DNA from: an uncultured Pelagibacteraceae bacterium | Lineage (GTDB): Bacteria; Pseudomonadota; Alphaproteobacteria; Pelagibacterales; Pelagibacteraceae | Assembly: GCA_902547215.1 (NCBI GenBank) | Contig: CACCNI010000003.1 | Span: 1 to 64,000 of the forward strand | Reading direction: 5' to 3' | Length of the DNA stretch: 64,000 nt | Shown: positions 8,775 to 16,830 of the stretch, piece after piece | Numbering within the stretch: position 1 is the stretch's first letter | Layout: every line of letters begins with the position of its first letter | Position numbers and translations under genes: made by a program | The notes under the pieces: generated by a model | What the model saw: the letters and a program-made list of their open reading frames with translations, nothing else | Databases searched by the model: none | Told to the model about the DNA's origin: nothing

Positions 8775-9926
8775 TTATCTTCTAAATCTTAAATTGTTTC
8801 TGTTGAGATCTGAAATTTTAGTACATCCCATTAATTTCATATTTCTTTGTAATTCCGCTTTGTATTGTCCTAAAGCCCTTTCAACACCTGCTTGACCTGC
8901 TGCAGCTAAAGCGTAAAGATATAATCTTCCTCCTGCACAGGCCTTAGCACCAAGAGATAAAGCTTTTAACATATGTGTTCCTCTTTGAAATCCACCCTCA
9001 CATATAACATCTAATTTATCTCCAACTGCATCTACAATTTCTGCAAGTTGATCGAAAGGAGATCTTGAGCCATCAAGTTGTCTTCCTCCATGGTTTGAAA
9101 CCATTATTCCAGTACATCCAATATCAACAGCCTTTTTTGCATCCTCAACGCTCATAATTCCTTTTAATGCAAAGTGACCTCCCCATTGAGAACAAAGTTT
9201 TTCTGCATCTTTCCAATTCATAGATTGATCTAACATAGTAGAAAAATAATTTCCGATTGAAGAATTCGTACTCGTACCTTCCTTAACGAAATCTTGAAGA
9301 TGAGGTAGTTCAAACTTACCTTTTGTTAAGTAGTTAATTCCCCACATTGGTTTAGTGGCAAAACTAAATAAACTTGATAAGGTTAATTTAGGTGGGGAAG
9401 TAAAACCAGTTCTTAAATCCCTTTCACGGTTTCCTCCAGTAATAGTATCAACTGTCAAAGCCATAACATCAAACTTTGCAGCTTTTGCTCTTTCTAAACA
9501 TGAGGTATTTAATCCTCTATCTTTATGAAAATAAAATTGAAACATCTTAGGAGTGTCAATCATTGAAGAGATTTCCTCTACACTCACCGTAGCTAAAGCA
9601 GAAACTCCAAACATCGTATTAAATTTTTGTGCCGCCTTTCCAACCGCTCTTTCCCCATCGTAGTGAAAAAGTCTTTGAAGTGCTGTAGGTGAACAATAAA
9701 AAGGTAGATCAAGTTTTTTTCCAAATATAGTTGTTGATAGATCGACGTTCTCAACCCCTCTTAAAACATTAGGAACTAAATCAACATCATCAAACGCACT
9801 CGTATTTCTTGCGTAAGTAATTTCGTCATCTGCAGCTCCATCTATATAATGAAAAATCGGTGAAGGAAGTTTTTTCTTAGCAAGTTTTCTAAAATCACGA
9901 AAATTATGACAATTTGAAAGTTTCAT
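8775..9926 (-). CDS. FMN-dependent L-2-hydroxyacid oxidase/dehydrogenase (LldD family)
   Basis: The 383-residue protein carries the family signature SNHGGRQLDG with catalytic His279 and substrate-binding Arg282. Lys255 (FALKG) and Tyr27 (FHYIDGAADDE) are the expected FMN and substrate contacts, and GGRLYLYALAAAGQ forms the phosphate-binding end of the barrel. It oxidises L-lactate or another L-2-hydroxyacid to the 2-oxoacid, probably feeding the respiratory chain. It lies 9 bp from the PagL-like gene at the end of the ccm operon and so may be expressed with cytochrome c assembly. Having both this enzyme and a D-specific FAD oxidase nearby lets the cell use both enantiomers. Confidence 0.9.
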   Translation of the reverse strand: MKLSNCHNFRDFRKLAKKKLPSPIFHYIDGAADDEITYARNTSAFDDVDLVPNVLRGVENVDLSTTIFGKKLDLPFYCSPTALQRLFHYDGERAVGKAAQKFNTMFGVSALATVSVEEISSMIDTPKMFQFYFHKDRGLNTSCLERAKAAKFDVMALTVDTITGGNRERDLRTGFTSPPKLTLSSLFSFATKPMWGINYLTKGKFELPHLQDFVKEGTSTNSSIGNYFSTMLDQSMNWKDAEKLCSQWGGHFALKGIMSVEDAKKAVDIGCTGIMVSNHGGRQLDGSRSPFDQLAEIVDAVGDKLDVICEGGFQRGTHMLKALSLGAKACAGGRLYLYALAAAGQAGVERALGQYKAELQRNMKLMGCTKISDLNRNNLRFRR

Positions 9927-9935
9927 AAGATTATA

Positions 9936-10457
9936 TTAGAAACTTTTCATGAAATTAAACATGTAACTATCTGCCCCAGGATTCTTATCGTCTAAACCAG
10001 CATTAGACAAATGACTTTGTGAATAGCCCAGTTTAGTGCCTGGACGAAGATCTAGGGATAGTTGAAGTTCAGATTTAAATTCTAGGGGCGAACCTAAATC
10101 TTTTCCATCACCCATTGAGTATAAACCAGGTGAGAAACTTGGAGTTAAATTTAATTTACCAATTTTATATTCCGCTTGAACCCCGGTATAAAGATATGTT
10201 GTTGAATCTGCTGTCATCATGAACCCAGTTATTGGACTTAACTTTCCTAAAAAGGTATCCCTGAATAGGTCTTCATTCGAATGTTGTATACCAAGTAGTT
10301 CTGAACTTTTTTTAGAACTGGTGTTGATATCAAATACTCCTGAAAAGAAATTAAACTGATGGCTATCAGAAGGTTTCGGCTCATCAGCATTAATGTTTTT
10401 TTTCAATCCAAAAAGTATTAAAAAAACCACTAAAATTTTAATTATACTCTTATTCAT
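9936..10457 (-). CDS. PagL-like acyloxyacyl hydrolase (lipid A 3-O-deacylase family), Glu-to-Asp variant
   Basis: The 173-residue product has a signal peptide (about 1-24) and then alternating beta-strand segments ending in aromatic Phe173, as in an 8-stranded outer-membrane barrel. Near the end is SHLSNAGLDDKNPGADSY. PagL enzymes use a His-x-Ser-Asn motif and a Glu 12 residues after the Ser; here these are His149, Ser151, Asn152 and, at exactly the Glu position, Asp163. The family removes an acyl chain from lipid A in the outer membrane. The conservative Asp might keep activity or mark a changed role. The gene overlaps ccmH by 4 bp and is 9 bp from the lldD-type gene, an unexpected place. 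Confidence 0.72.
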   Translation of the reverse strand: MNKSIIKILVVFLILFGLKKNINADEPKPSDSHQFNFFSGVFDINTSSKKSSELLGIQHSNEDLFRDTFLGKLSPITGFMMTADSTTYLYTGVQAEYKIGKLNLTPSFSPGLYSMGDGKDLGSPLEFKSELQLSLDLRPGTKLGYSQSHLSNAGLDDKNPGADSYMFNFMKSF

Positions 10458-10843
10458 ATTTTTCTAAAAATTTTTTTCGCTATTATGACACCTCCAATTA
10501 AAAATAACAATAAGGGCAAAGACCACAATAAAAGGGTATTTCGGGATATACCAGGGTCATATACTATCCACTGACCATATTTTTCAATGAGAGATGAAAA
10601 TACTTCATCTTTGGTTTTTCCACTCTCTAATTCGCCTTTAATATATTTTTTCATACTTTCAGCAAAATCTGAGTTAGACTCGTGAATAGTTTGACCCTGA
10701 CAAATTAAACAACGTAAATTTTTAGTAATATTTATAGTTTGCTCCTCAGAAAAAGAAGATGATATAGCAGTATTATTAAAGCTTAAACAAGTTAAAATAA
10801 AAATTATTAAGATTTTAATTTTTAGTAATCTTTTTAATTTCAT
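10454..10843 (-). CDS. ccmH: cytochrome c maturation protein CcmH
   Basis: From the ATG at 10843 the product has 129 residues: a signal anchor (about 8-30), the redox motif LRCLICQG with Cys45 and Cys48, a helical domain, and a C-terminal membrane helix. This is the short N-terminal CcmH type that reduces the apocytochrome c haem-binding cysteines in the periplasm together with CcmG. Upstream in-frame ATGs exist at 10858, 10855 and 10849, but a GAGG ribosome site six bases before 10843 favours that start. The gene overlaps ccmG by 29 bp and pagL-like by 4 bp. No CcmI-type TPR domain is fused or adjacent. Confidence 0.9.
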   Translation of the reverse strand: MKLKRLLKIKILIIFILTCLSFNNTAISSSFSEEQTINITKNLRCLICQGQTIHESNSDFAESMKKYIKGELESGKTKDEVFSSLIEKYGQWIVYDPGISRNTLLLWSLPLLLFLIGGVIIAKKIFRKI

Positions 10844-11357
10844 AAACATCCTCATCATTTAATGGACCAACATATTTTTTCAATACTTTATTATCGTTAT
10901 TAATTAAAAATGTTTCTGGAACTCCGTAAGCACCAAAATTAATTGATATCGTTCCTTTTTTATCAACAAAGATTTCTTCAAATGGATTTCCGTATAATTT
11001 TAAAAAGTTTAAGGCATTTTTCTTTTTGTCTTTATAATTTATTCCAATCATCATAATCGTAGTATCATTTTTTAATTCTAGGAGTTTATCGCTTTCATCC
11101 CTACAAGGTTCACACCATGAGGACCAAATATTAATTAAATAAAAATTTTTTCCAGAAAGAAATTTTTCAAAATTTATCGTTTTTTCCTCAACTAATGTTT
11201 GAACTCTGAAATCAGTAAAAATATTATTGTCACTCATTTTCGGAGAATAAATTTTTTCTTTTTCTAGGGAGGATTTAAAAACAAAAAAAGAAATAACCAA
11301 AAATATTAATATGATTAAACTAAATATTGAATTCTTTATTTTTCTTAAAAATTGCAA
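10815..11357 (-). CDS. ccmG: thiol:disulfide interchange protein CcmG/DsbE
   Basis: The 180-residue protein has an N-terminal membrane anchor (about 11-28) and a thioredoxin fold with the motif WCEPC (Cys82, Cys85), followed by the family-typical YGVPETFLI cis-proline loop. The Glu-Pro insert between the cysteines is the CcmG signature. It is a periplasmic reductant that keeps CcmH and apocytochrome c thiols reduced. It overlaps ccmF by 38 bp and ccmH by 29 bp, which suggests translational coupling across the ccm operon. Confidence 0.92.
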   Translation of the reverse strand: MQFLRKIKNSIFSLIILIFLVISFFVFKSSLEKEKIYSPKMSDNNIFTDFRVQTLVEEKTINFEKFLSGKNFYLINIWSSWCEPCRDESDKLLELKNDTTIMMIGINYKDKKKNALNFLKLYGNPFEEIFVDKKGTISINFGAYGVPETFLINNDNKVLKKYVGPLNDEDVYEIKKITKN

Positions 11358-13206
11358 ATAATCCCCCTAGCATAATTATTAAAGTTGAAATCCAAATCCA
11401 AATCATAAAAGGCTTCTGTTGATACCTTACATTAAAAAAGTTTTGATCTTTAATTATATTAATTGTTATAAATCTATCTTTAAACAATGTAGTTTTTATA
11501 GACGCTTCACTTGTCGCCATTTCTGGTTCATTATAAATTCTTATTTCAGGTCGTAGATTGATAATTTTATTTTTCTCATCAAGTACTTCAAAAAAACCAA
11601 TAATTGATTCGTAATTTTTTTCTTTTTCTACTGCGATTTTTTTAAAAATTATCTTTTCATTTTTCAGAACAAAACTTTCCCCAACTTGGATATTTTTGAT
11701 TGTCTCATTTGACAAAAAACTATTTAACAATATAGATATCAACAAGAGTGAAAATCCTGAGTGTGATAGTATTTGAGCAAAATTTTTTGTTCTCTGTCTT
11801 AATTGATCTAAACTTTTAAGAAGTAAATAAAAAAATCCAACAAATAATAAAAGAAGAAATACATTTTTTTTACCAATAAAATAAATCGTTATGAAAGAAA
11901 AAATTAGTGTCAAAAAAATAATCAAGAAATTTTTAAGTCCAATTTTAAAATTTGTTTTAATCCATCTCATACTTGGACCAATAGACATAAAAAGAGCAAA
12001 AGGAATAAGGAAAGGTAAAATAAGCTTATTATAAAACGGTGGTCCTACTGAAATTTGCTCATCCATTATTACGTCAAGAAATATTGGATAAATGGTACCT
12101 ATTAAGACAACGCTCAAAAAATATAATATGAACCAGTTATTTATTAAAACTGCAGTTTCCTTACTTAAAGGAAAAATTTCACTTTTTTGGATAAAGTTTT
12201 TATTTTCATAAATTGTAAAAATTACAAACGATAATAAAACTAAAACTAATAAAAATGTTAATATATAAATTCCCCTAGACGGGTCATTTGCGAAAGTGTG
12301 AACGGAATTTAAAATCCCAGATCTCACTAAGAATGTTCCAACCATACTTAATGCAAAAGTTATAATGCATAAAACAATTGTCCATTTCTTAAAAAGCTCT
12401 CTTTTTTCTAAGGTCACAATACAGTGAAGCAGTGCAGTTAAACTTAGCCACGGCATTAGTGATACATTTTCCACTGGGTCCCAAAACCAAAACCCACCCC
12501 ATCCAAGTTCATAGTATGCCCAAATCGAACCTAATAGAATTCCACCTGTTAAAAAAATCCAAGAAAATAAAATCCAAAATTTTATATTTTTAGCCCAACT
12601 TTTATTTACATAGTTTGAAATCATTGAAGCTAGTGCAGCTGAAAAAATTATCGATGTTCCAACATAACCTAAATATAAAATTGGAGGATGAATACCTAAT
12701 GCTGGATCTTGTAAAATAGGGTTAAGCCCAAGTCCTTCTGTTTGAACTGGAAAAATTTCATTAAAAGGATTTGATGTTTTTAAAACAAAAACAAAAAAAC
12801 CAATTATAATTATTTGATGGAATAATATAGTTAATCGCCTGTAACTACTTGGTTCATGTCTAGATTTAAAAATAAATCCTAATAACACACCAGTTAGAAC
12901 CAATAACCATAAAAGTAAACTACCTTCGTGGTTTCCCCAGGTTCCGGTAATTTTATAAAACAGGGGCTTTGTGGTATGAGAGTTGCTATAGACTGTCTCG
13001 TTACTAAAATCAGAAATTATAAAAGAATAAATTAACGAAATAAAAGAGATAAAAACAAAAAAAAATTGAAAACCAATTAGTCCTGTAGTTTTACTAGAAA
13101 TAACTGTATCGTTTCTTTTTATTTGAACTGAAGAATTAAAAAAAATAAAAATTGAAGTCAACAATCCAAAAATTAGTGAATAATATCCTAATTGTGAAAT
13201 AATCAA
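11320..13206 (-). CDS. ccmF: cytochrome c haem lyase subunit CcmF
   Basis: This 628-residue protein has about 15 predicted membrane helices and the tryptophan-rich haem-handling motif WGGFWFWD at 236-243 preceded by conserved His173 (GIHPP). It is the integral membrane core of the haem lyase that attaches haem to apocytochrome c in the periplasm, working with CcmH. The long periplasmic segment before the last helix (about 505-600) is also typical. The length is close to the usual 630-660. It lies 1 bp from ccmE. Confidence 0.95.
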   Translation of the reverse strand: MIISQLGYYSLIFGLLTSIFIFFNSSVQIKRNDTVISSKTTGLIGFQFFFVFISFISLIYSFIISDFSNETVYSNSHTTKPLFYKITGTWGNHEGSLLLWLLVLTGVLLGFIFKSRHEPSSYRRLTILFHQIIIIGFFVFVLKTSNPFNEIFPVQTEGLGLNPILQDPALGIHPPILYLGYVGTSIIFSAALASMISNYVNKSWAKNIKFWILFSWIFLTGGILLGSIWAYYELGWGGFWFWDPVENVSLMPWLSLTALLHCIVTLEKRELFKKWTIVLCIITFALSMVGTFLVRSGILNSVHTFANDPSRGIYILTFLLVLVLLSFVIFTIYENKNFIQKSEIFPLSKETAVLINNWFILYFLSVVLIGTIYPIFLDVIMDEQISVGPPFYNKLILPFLIPFALFMSIGPSMRWIKTNFKIGLKNFLIIFLTLIFSFITIYFIGKKNVFLLLLFVGFFYLLLKSLDQLRQRTKNFAQILSHSGFSLLLISILLNSFLSNETIKNIQVGESFVLKNEKIIFKKIAVEKEKNYESIIGFFEVLDEKNKIINLRPEIRIYNEPEMATSEASIKTTLFKDRFITINIIKDQNFFNVRYQQKPFMIWIWISTLIIMLGGLFAIFKKNKEFNI

Positions 13207-13207
13207 T

Positions 13208-13624
13208 TTATTCTCCTAAAGATTTTTTGACTTCAGGTGGCATATAATTTTCGTCGTGCTTAGCCAAAATTTTATCCGCTACCAGAAATTTTTTATCGTT
13301 AAGAAATCCTTCTGCAACAACTCCTTTTTCTTCTTCAAATAAATTTGGAACTGTCCCAGAAAAAGTTACATATAATTCATTTTTAAAATCAGTAATTATG
13401 AAGTTAATTTTGTTATTATTCATCATTACTGAGTTTTTTTTTACCATACCTCCAACTCTAATTTTTTTGGATGAAATTTCTGACAAAAGATTTATTTCAC
13501 TTGGAGATTTAAAATATACAACATTATCCTTTAAAACTTCAAGAACTGTGTAGGTTGTGAGAGATATTAATGTAAGGAATACGAAGATGAATGAGAGTCT
13601 TAACTTAACTTTTTTGCTGTACAT
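13208..13624 (-). CDS. ccmE: haem chaperone CcmE
   Basis: The 138-residue product has a signal anchor (about 9-29), a beta-barrel OB-like domain and the C-terminal haem-binding motif with His123 (covalent haem ligand) and Tyr127 in [12 protein letters not shown]. CcmE receives haem from CcmC and passes it to CcmF in the periplasm. The gene is between ccmD and ccmF with 9-bp and 1-bp gaps. Confidence 0.94.
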   Translation of the reverse strand: MYSKKVKLRLSFIFVFLTLISLTTYTVLEVLKDNVVYFKSPSEINLLSEISSKKIRVGGMVKKNSVMMNNNKINFIITDFKNELYVTFSGTVPNLFEEEKGVVAEGFLNDKKFLVADKILAKHDENYMPPEVKKSLGE

Positions 13625-13633
13625 TAGTTTAAA

Positions 13634-13864
13634 TTAAATTTTTTGTGCAGCGTTACTTGAAACTAATACCTGATTAGTCCTTTGTTTGTAGGCCTCGGAA
13701 TATTTAATTTTTTCTAAATGATTAAATTTTAATTCGAATTTTTTGTTTTCTTTTATTAGTTGTCGATTGATTATTATATACAGTGTAAAAAAATTGATTA
13801 GCGTAAATGCAAACGCCGACCACACAAATAATCCATAACCATTCATTAAAAACAATTTAATCAC
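13634..13864 (-). CDS. ccmD: haem exporter accessory protein CcmD
   Basis: The 76-residue protein has a single membrane helix (about 9-32) preceded by the MNGYGLFVWSAF segment typical of CcmD, and a charged cytoplasmic tail. CcmD helps release haem-loaded CcmE from the CcmC complex. It overlaps ccmC by 4 bp. The assignment rests on the motif plus the conserved ccmC-D-E order. Confidence 0.88.
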   Translation of the reverse strand: MIKLFLMNGYGLFVWSAFAFTLINFFTLYIIINRQLIKENKKFELKFNHLEKIKYSEAYKQRTNQVLVSSNAAQKI

Positions 13865-14568
13865 AATCTATCTAATCCTTTAGTCTTAATCTTTATCAAT
13901 TCTATATTATATTTCATTAAAAAAATTAGTACTGAGAATAGTGCAAATGCCGCAGTCATTAACAATAATGGCGTCAACATCGAAGAATGAATTGTGGTTT
14001 CGGAAAGAATTTTGACTGAAGATGGCTGGTGGAGACTTGCCCACCAATCTACAGAAAATTTAATTATAGGCACATTCACAAAACCAGTAATTGCTACTAA
14101 ACTTGAAACTTTTGTTGCTTTATCATTTTCAAATAATCTCCACGAAGCAATGTAAAGGATATAAAACAAAAAAAGCACTAACATTGAGGTAATTCTGGGA
14201 TCCCAGGCCCACCATGTTCCCCATGTTGGTTTACCCCAAATAGAACCTGTCACTAAAGCAATTAAGTTAAAAACCAAGCCTGAAGGTGCAAAACTTTTTG
14301 CAATGATTACAAAATTTTTATTTTTAAAAATAAAAATACCTAATGATAGGAAAGCTATAAATGAAAATATTCCTAAGGAAATCCATGCTGCAGGGACATG
14401 AACGTACATAATTCTTACTGCATCGCTCTGAATATAATCCTCTGGAGATAATATTAGAGACTCTAAAAGACCCAGGGTAAGGAAAATAACAAAAAGTGAG
14501 AATACAATTATTCTCGTTAACTTTGAGAGTGAAATTATTTTTAGTGTTTCAAAAATTTTGTTAAACAT
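13861..14568 (-). CDS. ccmC: haem handling protein CcmC
   Basis: The 235-residue inner-membrane protein has six predicted helices, the haem-binding WWD motif WGTWWAWD at 116-123, and flanking histidines His57 (VHVPAAW) and His180 (SLHQPSS), all as in CcmC. It loads haem onto CcmE. It is the first gene of the leftward ccm operon; its own upstream region (14569-14730) contains a long inverted repeat. The exporter ATPase genes ccmA and ccmB are not in the window. Confidence 0.95.
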   Translation of the reverse strand: MFNKIFETLKIISLSKLTRIIVFSLFVIFLTLGLLESLILSPEDYIQSDAVRIMYVHVPAAWISLGIFSFIAFLSLGIFIFKNKNFVIIAKSFAPSGLVFNLIALVTGSIWGKPTWGTWWAWDPRITSMLVLFLFYILYIASWRLFENDKATKVSSLVAITGFVNVPIIKFSVDWWASLHQPSSVKILSETTIHSSMLTPLLLMTAAFALFSVLIFLMKYNIELIKIKTKGLDRL

Positions 14569-14604
14569 TTGTGTAATTGTAAGGATTTTATTATAAAGAA
14601 ATTA

Positions 14605-14662
14605 ACTGATCAAGAACGTTGAGGGAGATAATGTTGGGAAATATTTAACATCCTTGATCAGT
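14605..14662. promoter_or_regulatory. 10-bp inverted repeat with 38-base loop between hspQ and ccmC
   Basis: Perfect arms at 14605-14614 (ACTGATCAAG) and 14653-14662 enclose 38 bases that can form a second, smaller stem from ATGTT and AACAT. The element lies in the 162-bp spacer upstream of ccmC. It could be a structured leader, a small RNA or the terminator region of hspQ, although no T-run follows either arm. Confidence 0.4.
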
Positions 14663-14730
14663 AAATATAATATAGACCAAAGGTATGTCTAAGATTTGAG
14701 AGAATTGTGTTTAAATGATGACCCTAGTAA

Positions 14731-15051
14731 CTAATTTGACTGTTTAAAGTAAGAAGAGCCTTTTTTCCCCGAAAATATCTCATTAATTAATGGATGTTTA
14801 ATCGGTTCTTTTGAATCGTCTTTAAGAAGATTTTGCTCAGAAACATATGCTTCATAAGTTACATCCTCATTTTCAGCTAACAAGTGATAAAATGGTTGAT
14901 CTTTTCTAGGTCTTACATTTTTGGGTATAGACTCATACCATTCTTCAGAATTATTAAACTCAAAGTCTACATCGTAAATAACACCTCTGAAATCAAAATG
15001 CTTATGCTTGACAACGTCACCGATTGAAAATTTTGCTTTTTGAACACTCAC
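14731..15051 (-). CDS. hspQ: heat shock protein HspQ (YccV-like)
   Basis: The 106-residue protein matches HspQ along its length: an N-terminal FSIGDVVKHK strand, FDFRGVIYDVD, and the conserved PFYHLLAENED-YEAYVSEQNL block. In enterobacteria HspQ is a small beta-barrel protein that specifies Lon protease substrates and binds hemimethylated DNA. It stands alone here, with the yciB gene divergent to the right. Confidence 0.88.
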   Translation of the reverse strand: MSVQKAKFSIGDVVKHKHFDFRGVIYDVDFEFNNSEEWYESIPKNVRPRKDQPFYHLLAENEDVTYEAYVSEQNLLKDDSKEPIKHPLINEIFSGKKGSSYFKQSN

Positions 15052-15129
15052 ACTAAATAATATGGGTATTTGAGATAAAAAATCAATAAAAAAATTATTA
15101 AAAGTTTATAAATCTGATAATATTAACTT

Positions 15130-15681
15130 GTGAATAAGTCGCTAATAAAATTTTTAACTGACTTTGGTCCATTAGTAATTTTCTTTTATTTTTACTATAA
15201 TTCTGGAAAAGATCTTCAGGTAGCTATACCTCCTCTTATAGTTGCGACAATAATTTCTATTTTAATTGTTTGGTTTTTTGAAAAAAAAATTCCTATGGTG
15301 CCTCTTATAGGAGGTATTCTTATAACTCTTTTTGGAGGATTAACTATCTACTTTAATAATCCGATTTTCATTTATATGAAGCCAACAATAATTAATATTT
15401 TATTTGGTTTATCCCTTTTTTTTGGAAAATATTTCACTAAGGAGCCTCTTTTGAAATTAATTTTGGGAAAATCACTACCTTTAAATGATGAAGGATGGAA
15501 TATTTTAAATTTTAGATGGATATGGTTTTTCTTTGGTTTGGCCATTTTGAATGAGCTTATTTGGCGAACTCAAACTGAGGAATTTTGGGTGAATTTTAAA
15601 GTGTGGGGTATGCTACCAATTACTTTTATTTTTACAGCTTTTCAAATTCCGTTAATTAAAAAATACTCTCAAAATGAATAG
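15130..15681 (+). CDS. yciB: inner-membrane septation protein YciB (IspZ family)
   Basis: The 183-residue product starts with GTG at 15130 and has about five membrane helices. The DFGPLVIFFYFYY start, the GLSLFFGKYFTKEP block and the NLNELIWR-type region (ILNELIWRTQTEEFW) are clear family signatures. YciB takes part in envelope maintenance and cell division in the inner membrane. It overlaps the DUF2794 gene by 8 bp, so the two are probably translated together. Confidence 0.88.
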   Translation: MNKSLIKFLTDFGPLVIFFYFYYNSGKDLQVAIPPLIVATIISILIVWFFEKKIPMVPLIGGILITLFGGLTIYFNNPIFIYMKPTIINILFGLSLFFGKYFTKEPLLKLILGKSLPLNDEGWNILNFRWIWFFFGLAILNELIWRTQTEEFWVNFKVWGMLPITFIFTAFQIPLIKKYSQNE

Positions 15682-16012
15682 AAATTTAAAATTAGTTATT
15701 AATAACTCTATAAAAAAATACGAAGAGAAATTTTTTTTTGAAAAAAGTGAACTTAAAATTATTTTAGATTTATACGCAAAAATGGTTTCAAACGGTTCAT
15801 GGAAAGATTATGGTCTTAATATTTCAAACAAACAAGTGAGTTTTAGTGTTTTTAAAAATGCTGCCGAAAACGCAATTTATAATATCTGCAAAAATTTCAA
15901 GCCAAATAGCAAGAACTTAAAGTATTGTATTACTGATAGCAGGGGCCGCATTTTAAAAAATTCACACGACCTTGAAAATTTGATTAATAAAATAAATTGG
16001 AAAAAACTTTAA
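15674..16012 (+). CDS. DUF2794 family protein
   Basis: The 112-residue, probably cytoplasmic protein has the alphaproteobacterial DUF2794 pattern: FEKSELKIILDLYAKMV, then GSWKDYGLNI, then a C-terminal K-Y-C-I-T-D-S-R-G-R-I segment. Its function is unknown to me. It overlaps yciB by 8 bp and ends one base from the stop of the convergent membrane protein gene. Confidence 0.75.
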   Translation: MNRNLKLVINNSIKKYEEKFFFEKSELKIILDLYAKMVSNGSWKDYGLNISNKQVSFSVFKNAAENAIYNICKNFKPNSKNLKYCITDSRGRILKNSHDLENLINKINWKKL

Positions 16013-16765
16013 TTATCTTCTTTGACCAAAAAGTCTTAGAAGCATGATGAATAGATTTATAAAGTCTAAGTAAAGTGTTAACGCACCCATTATTGCTTTT
16101 TTGCCAGATATTTCAACAGTATCTGAAGCTGAATACATATTTTTAATTTTTTGTGTGTCATATGCAGTCAGACCGACAAAAATTAAAACACCTAAAATTG
16201 AAATTACAAAATACATCATGGCAGATTTTAGAAAAATATTTACTAGTGAAGCGATTATAATTCCTATTAAGCCCATCATTAAAAATGAACCAAACTTAGT
16301 TAAGTCTCTTTTAGTTGTGTAACCATAAATACTCATAGCTCCAAAAGTTGCTGATGTAATAAAAAATACTCTTGCAACACTTACTCCTGTGTAAACTAAA
16401 AGTATCCATGATAAGGATAATCCCATTAAAGATGCAAATACCCAGAAAACAGTTTGTGCTTTTGCAGCTGACATTTTATTAATACCAAAACTCATATAAA
16501 AAACTATTGCTAAAGGTGCTAACATTATTACCCATTTTAAACCTGAAAAGAAAATTGCGTTACCGAAATTTGTAAATGAAGCTATCGTCCCTGCAGAATC
16601 TGTAACTACAGACATTTTAAATGAAATCAATGAAATTATACCAGTTAATAGCACTCCAGTTGCCATGTAGTTATATACTTTCAACATGTAAGCTCTTAAA
16701 CCAGCATCCCAGACTGCACTTTTTGCAGAAGTTGCTTGGAAGATGTTTTGTTTGTTAAAATCCAT
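16013..16765 (-). CDS. Bax inhibitor-1/YccA family membrane protein
   Basis: The 250-residue product has seven predicted membrane helices and the family's typical features: a cytoplasmic N-terminus, YMATGVLLTGIISL in the first helix, the GYTTKRDLTKFGSFL loop, and the C-terminal GLTAYDTQKIK and ALTLYLDFINLFIMLLRLFG blocks. The pH-sensing aspartate pair of the family is probably Asp in YDTQ and LDF. Bacterial members modulate membrane protease FtsH or leak calcium; the role in SAR11 is not known. It is a single gene between two convergent/divergent neighbours. Confidence 0.9.
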   Translation of the reverse strand: MDFNKQNIFQATSAKSAVWDAGLRAYMLKVYNYMATGVLLTGIISLISFKMSVVTDSAGTIASFTNFGNAIFFSGLKWVIMLAPLAIVFYMSFGINKMSAAKAQTVFWVFASLMGLSLSWILLVYTGVSVARVFFITSATFGAMSIYGYTTKRDLTKFGSFLMMGLIGIIIASLVNIFLKSAMMYFVISILGVLIFVGLTAYDTQKIKNMYSASDTVEISGKKAIMGALTLYLDFINLFIMLLRLFGQRR

Positions 16766-16830
16766 GGTTTGAATATATTAATTTTACAAAAATTTTCAAT
16801 GGTCTAAAGGTACCAAAATATTATATTTTT

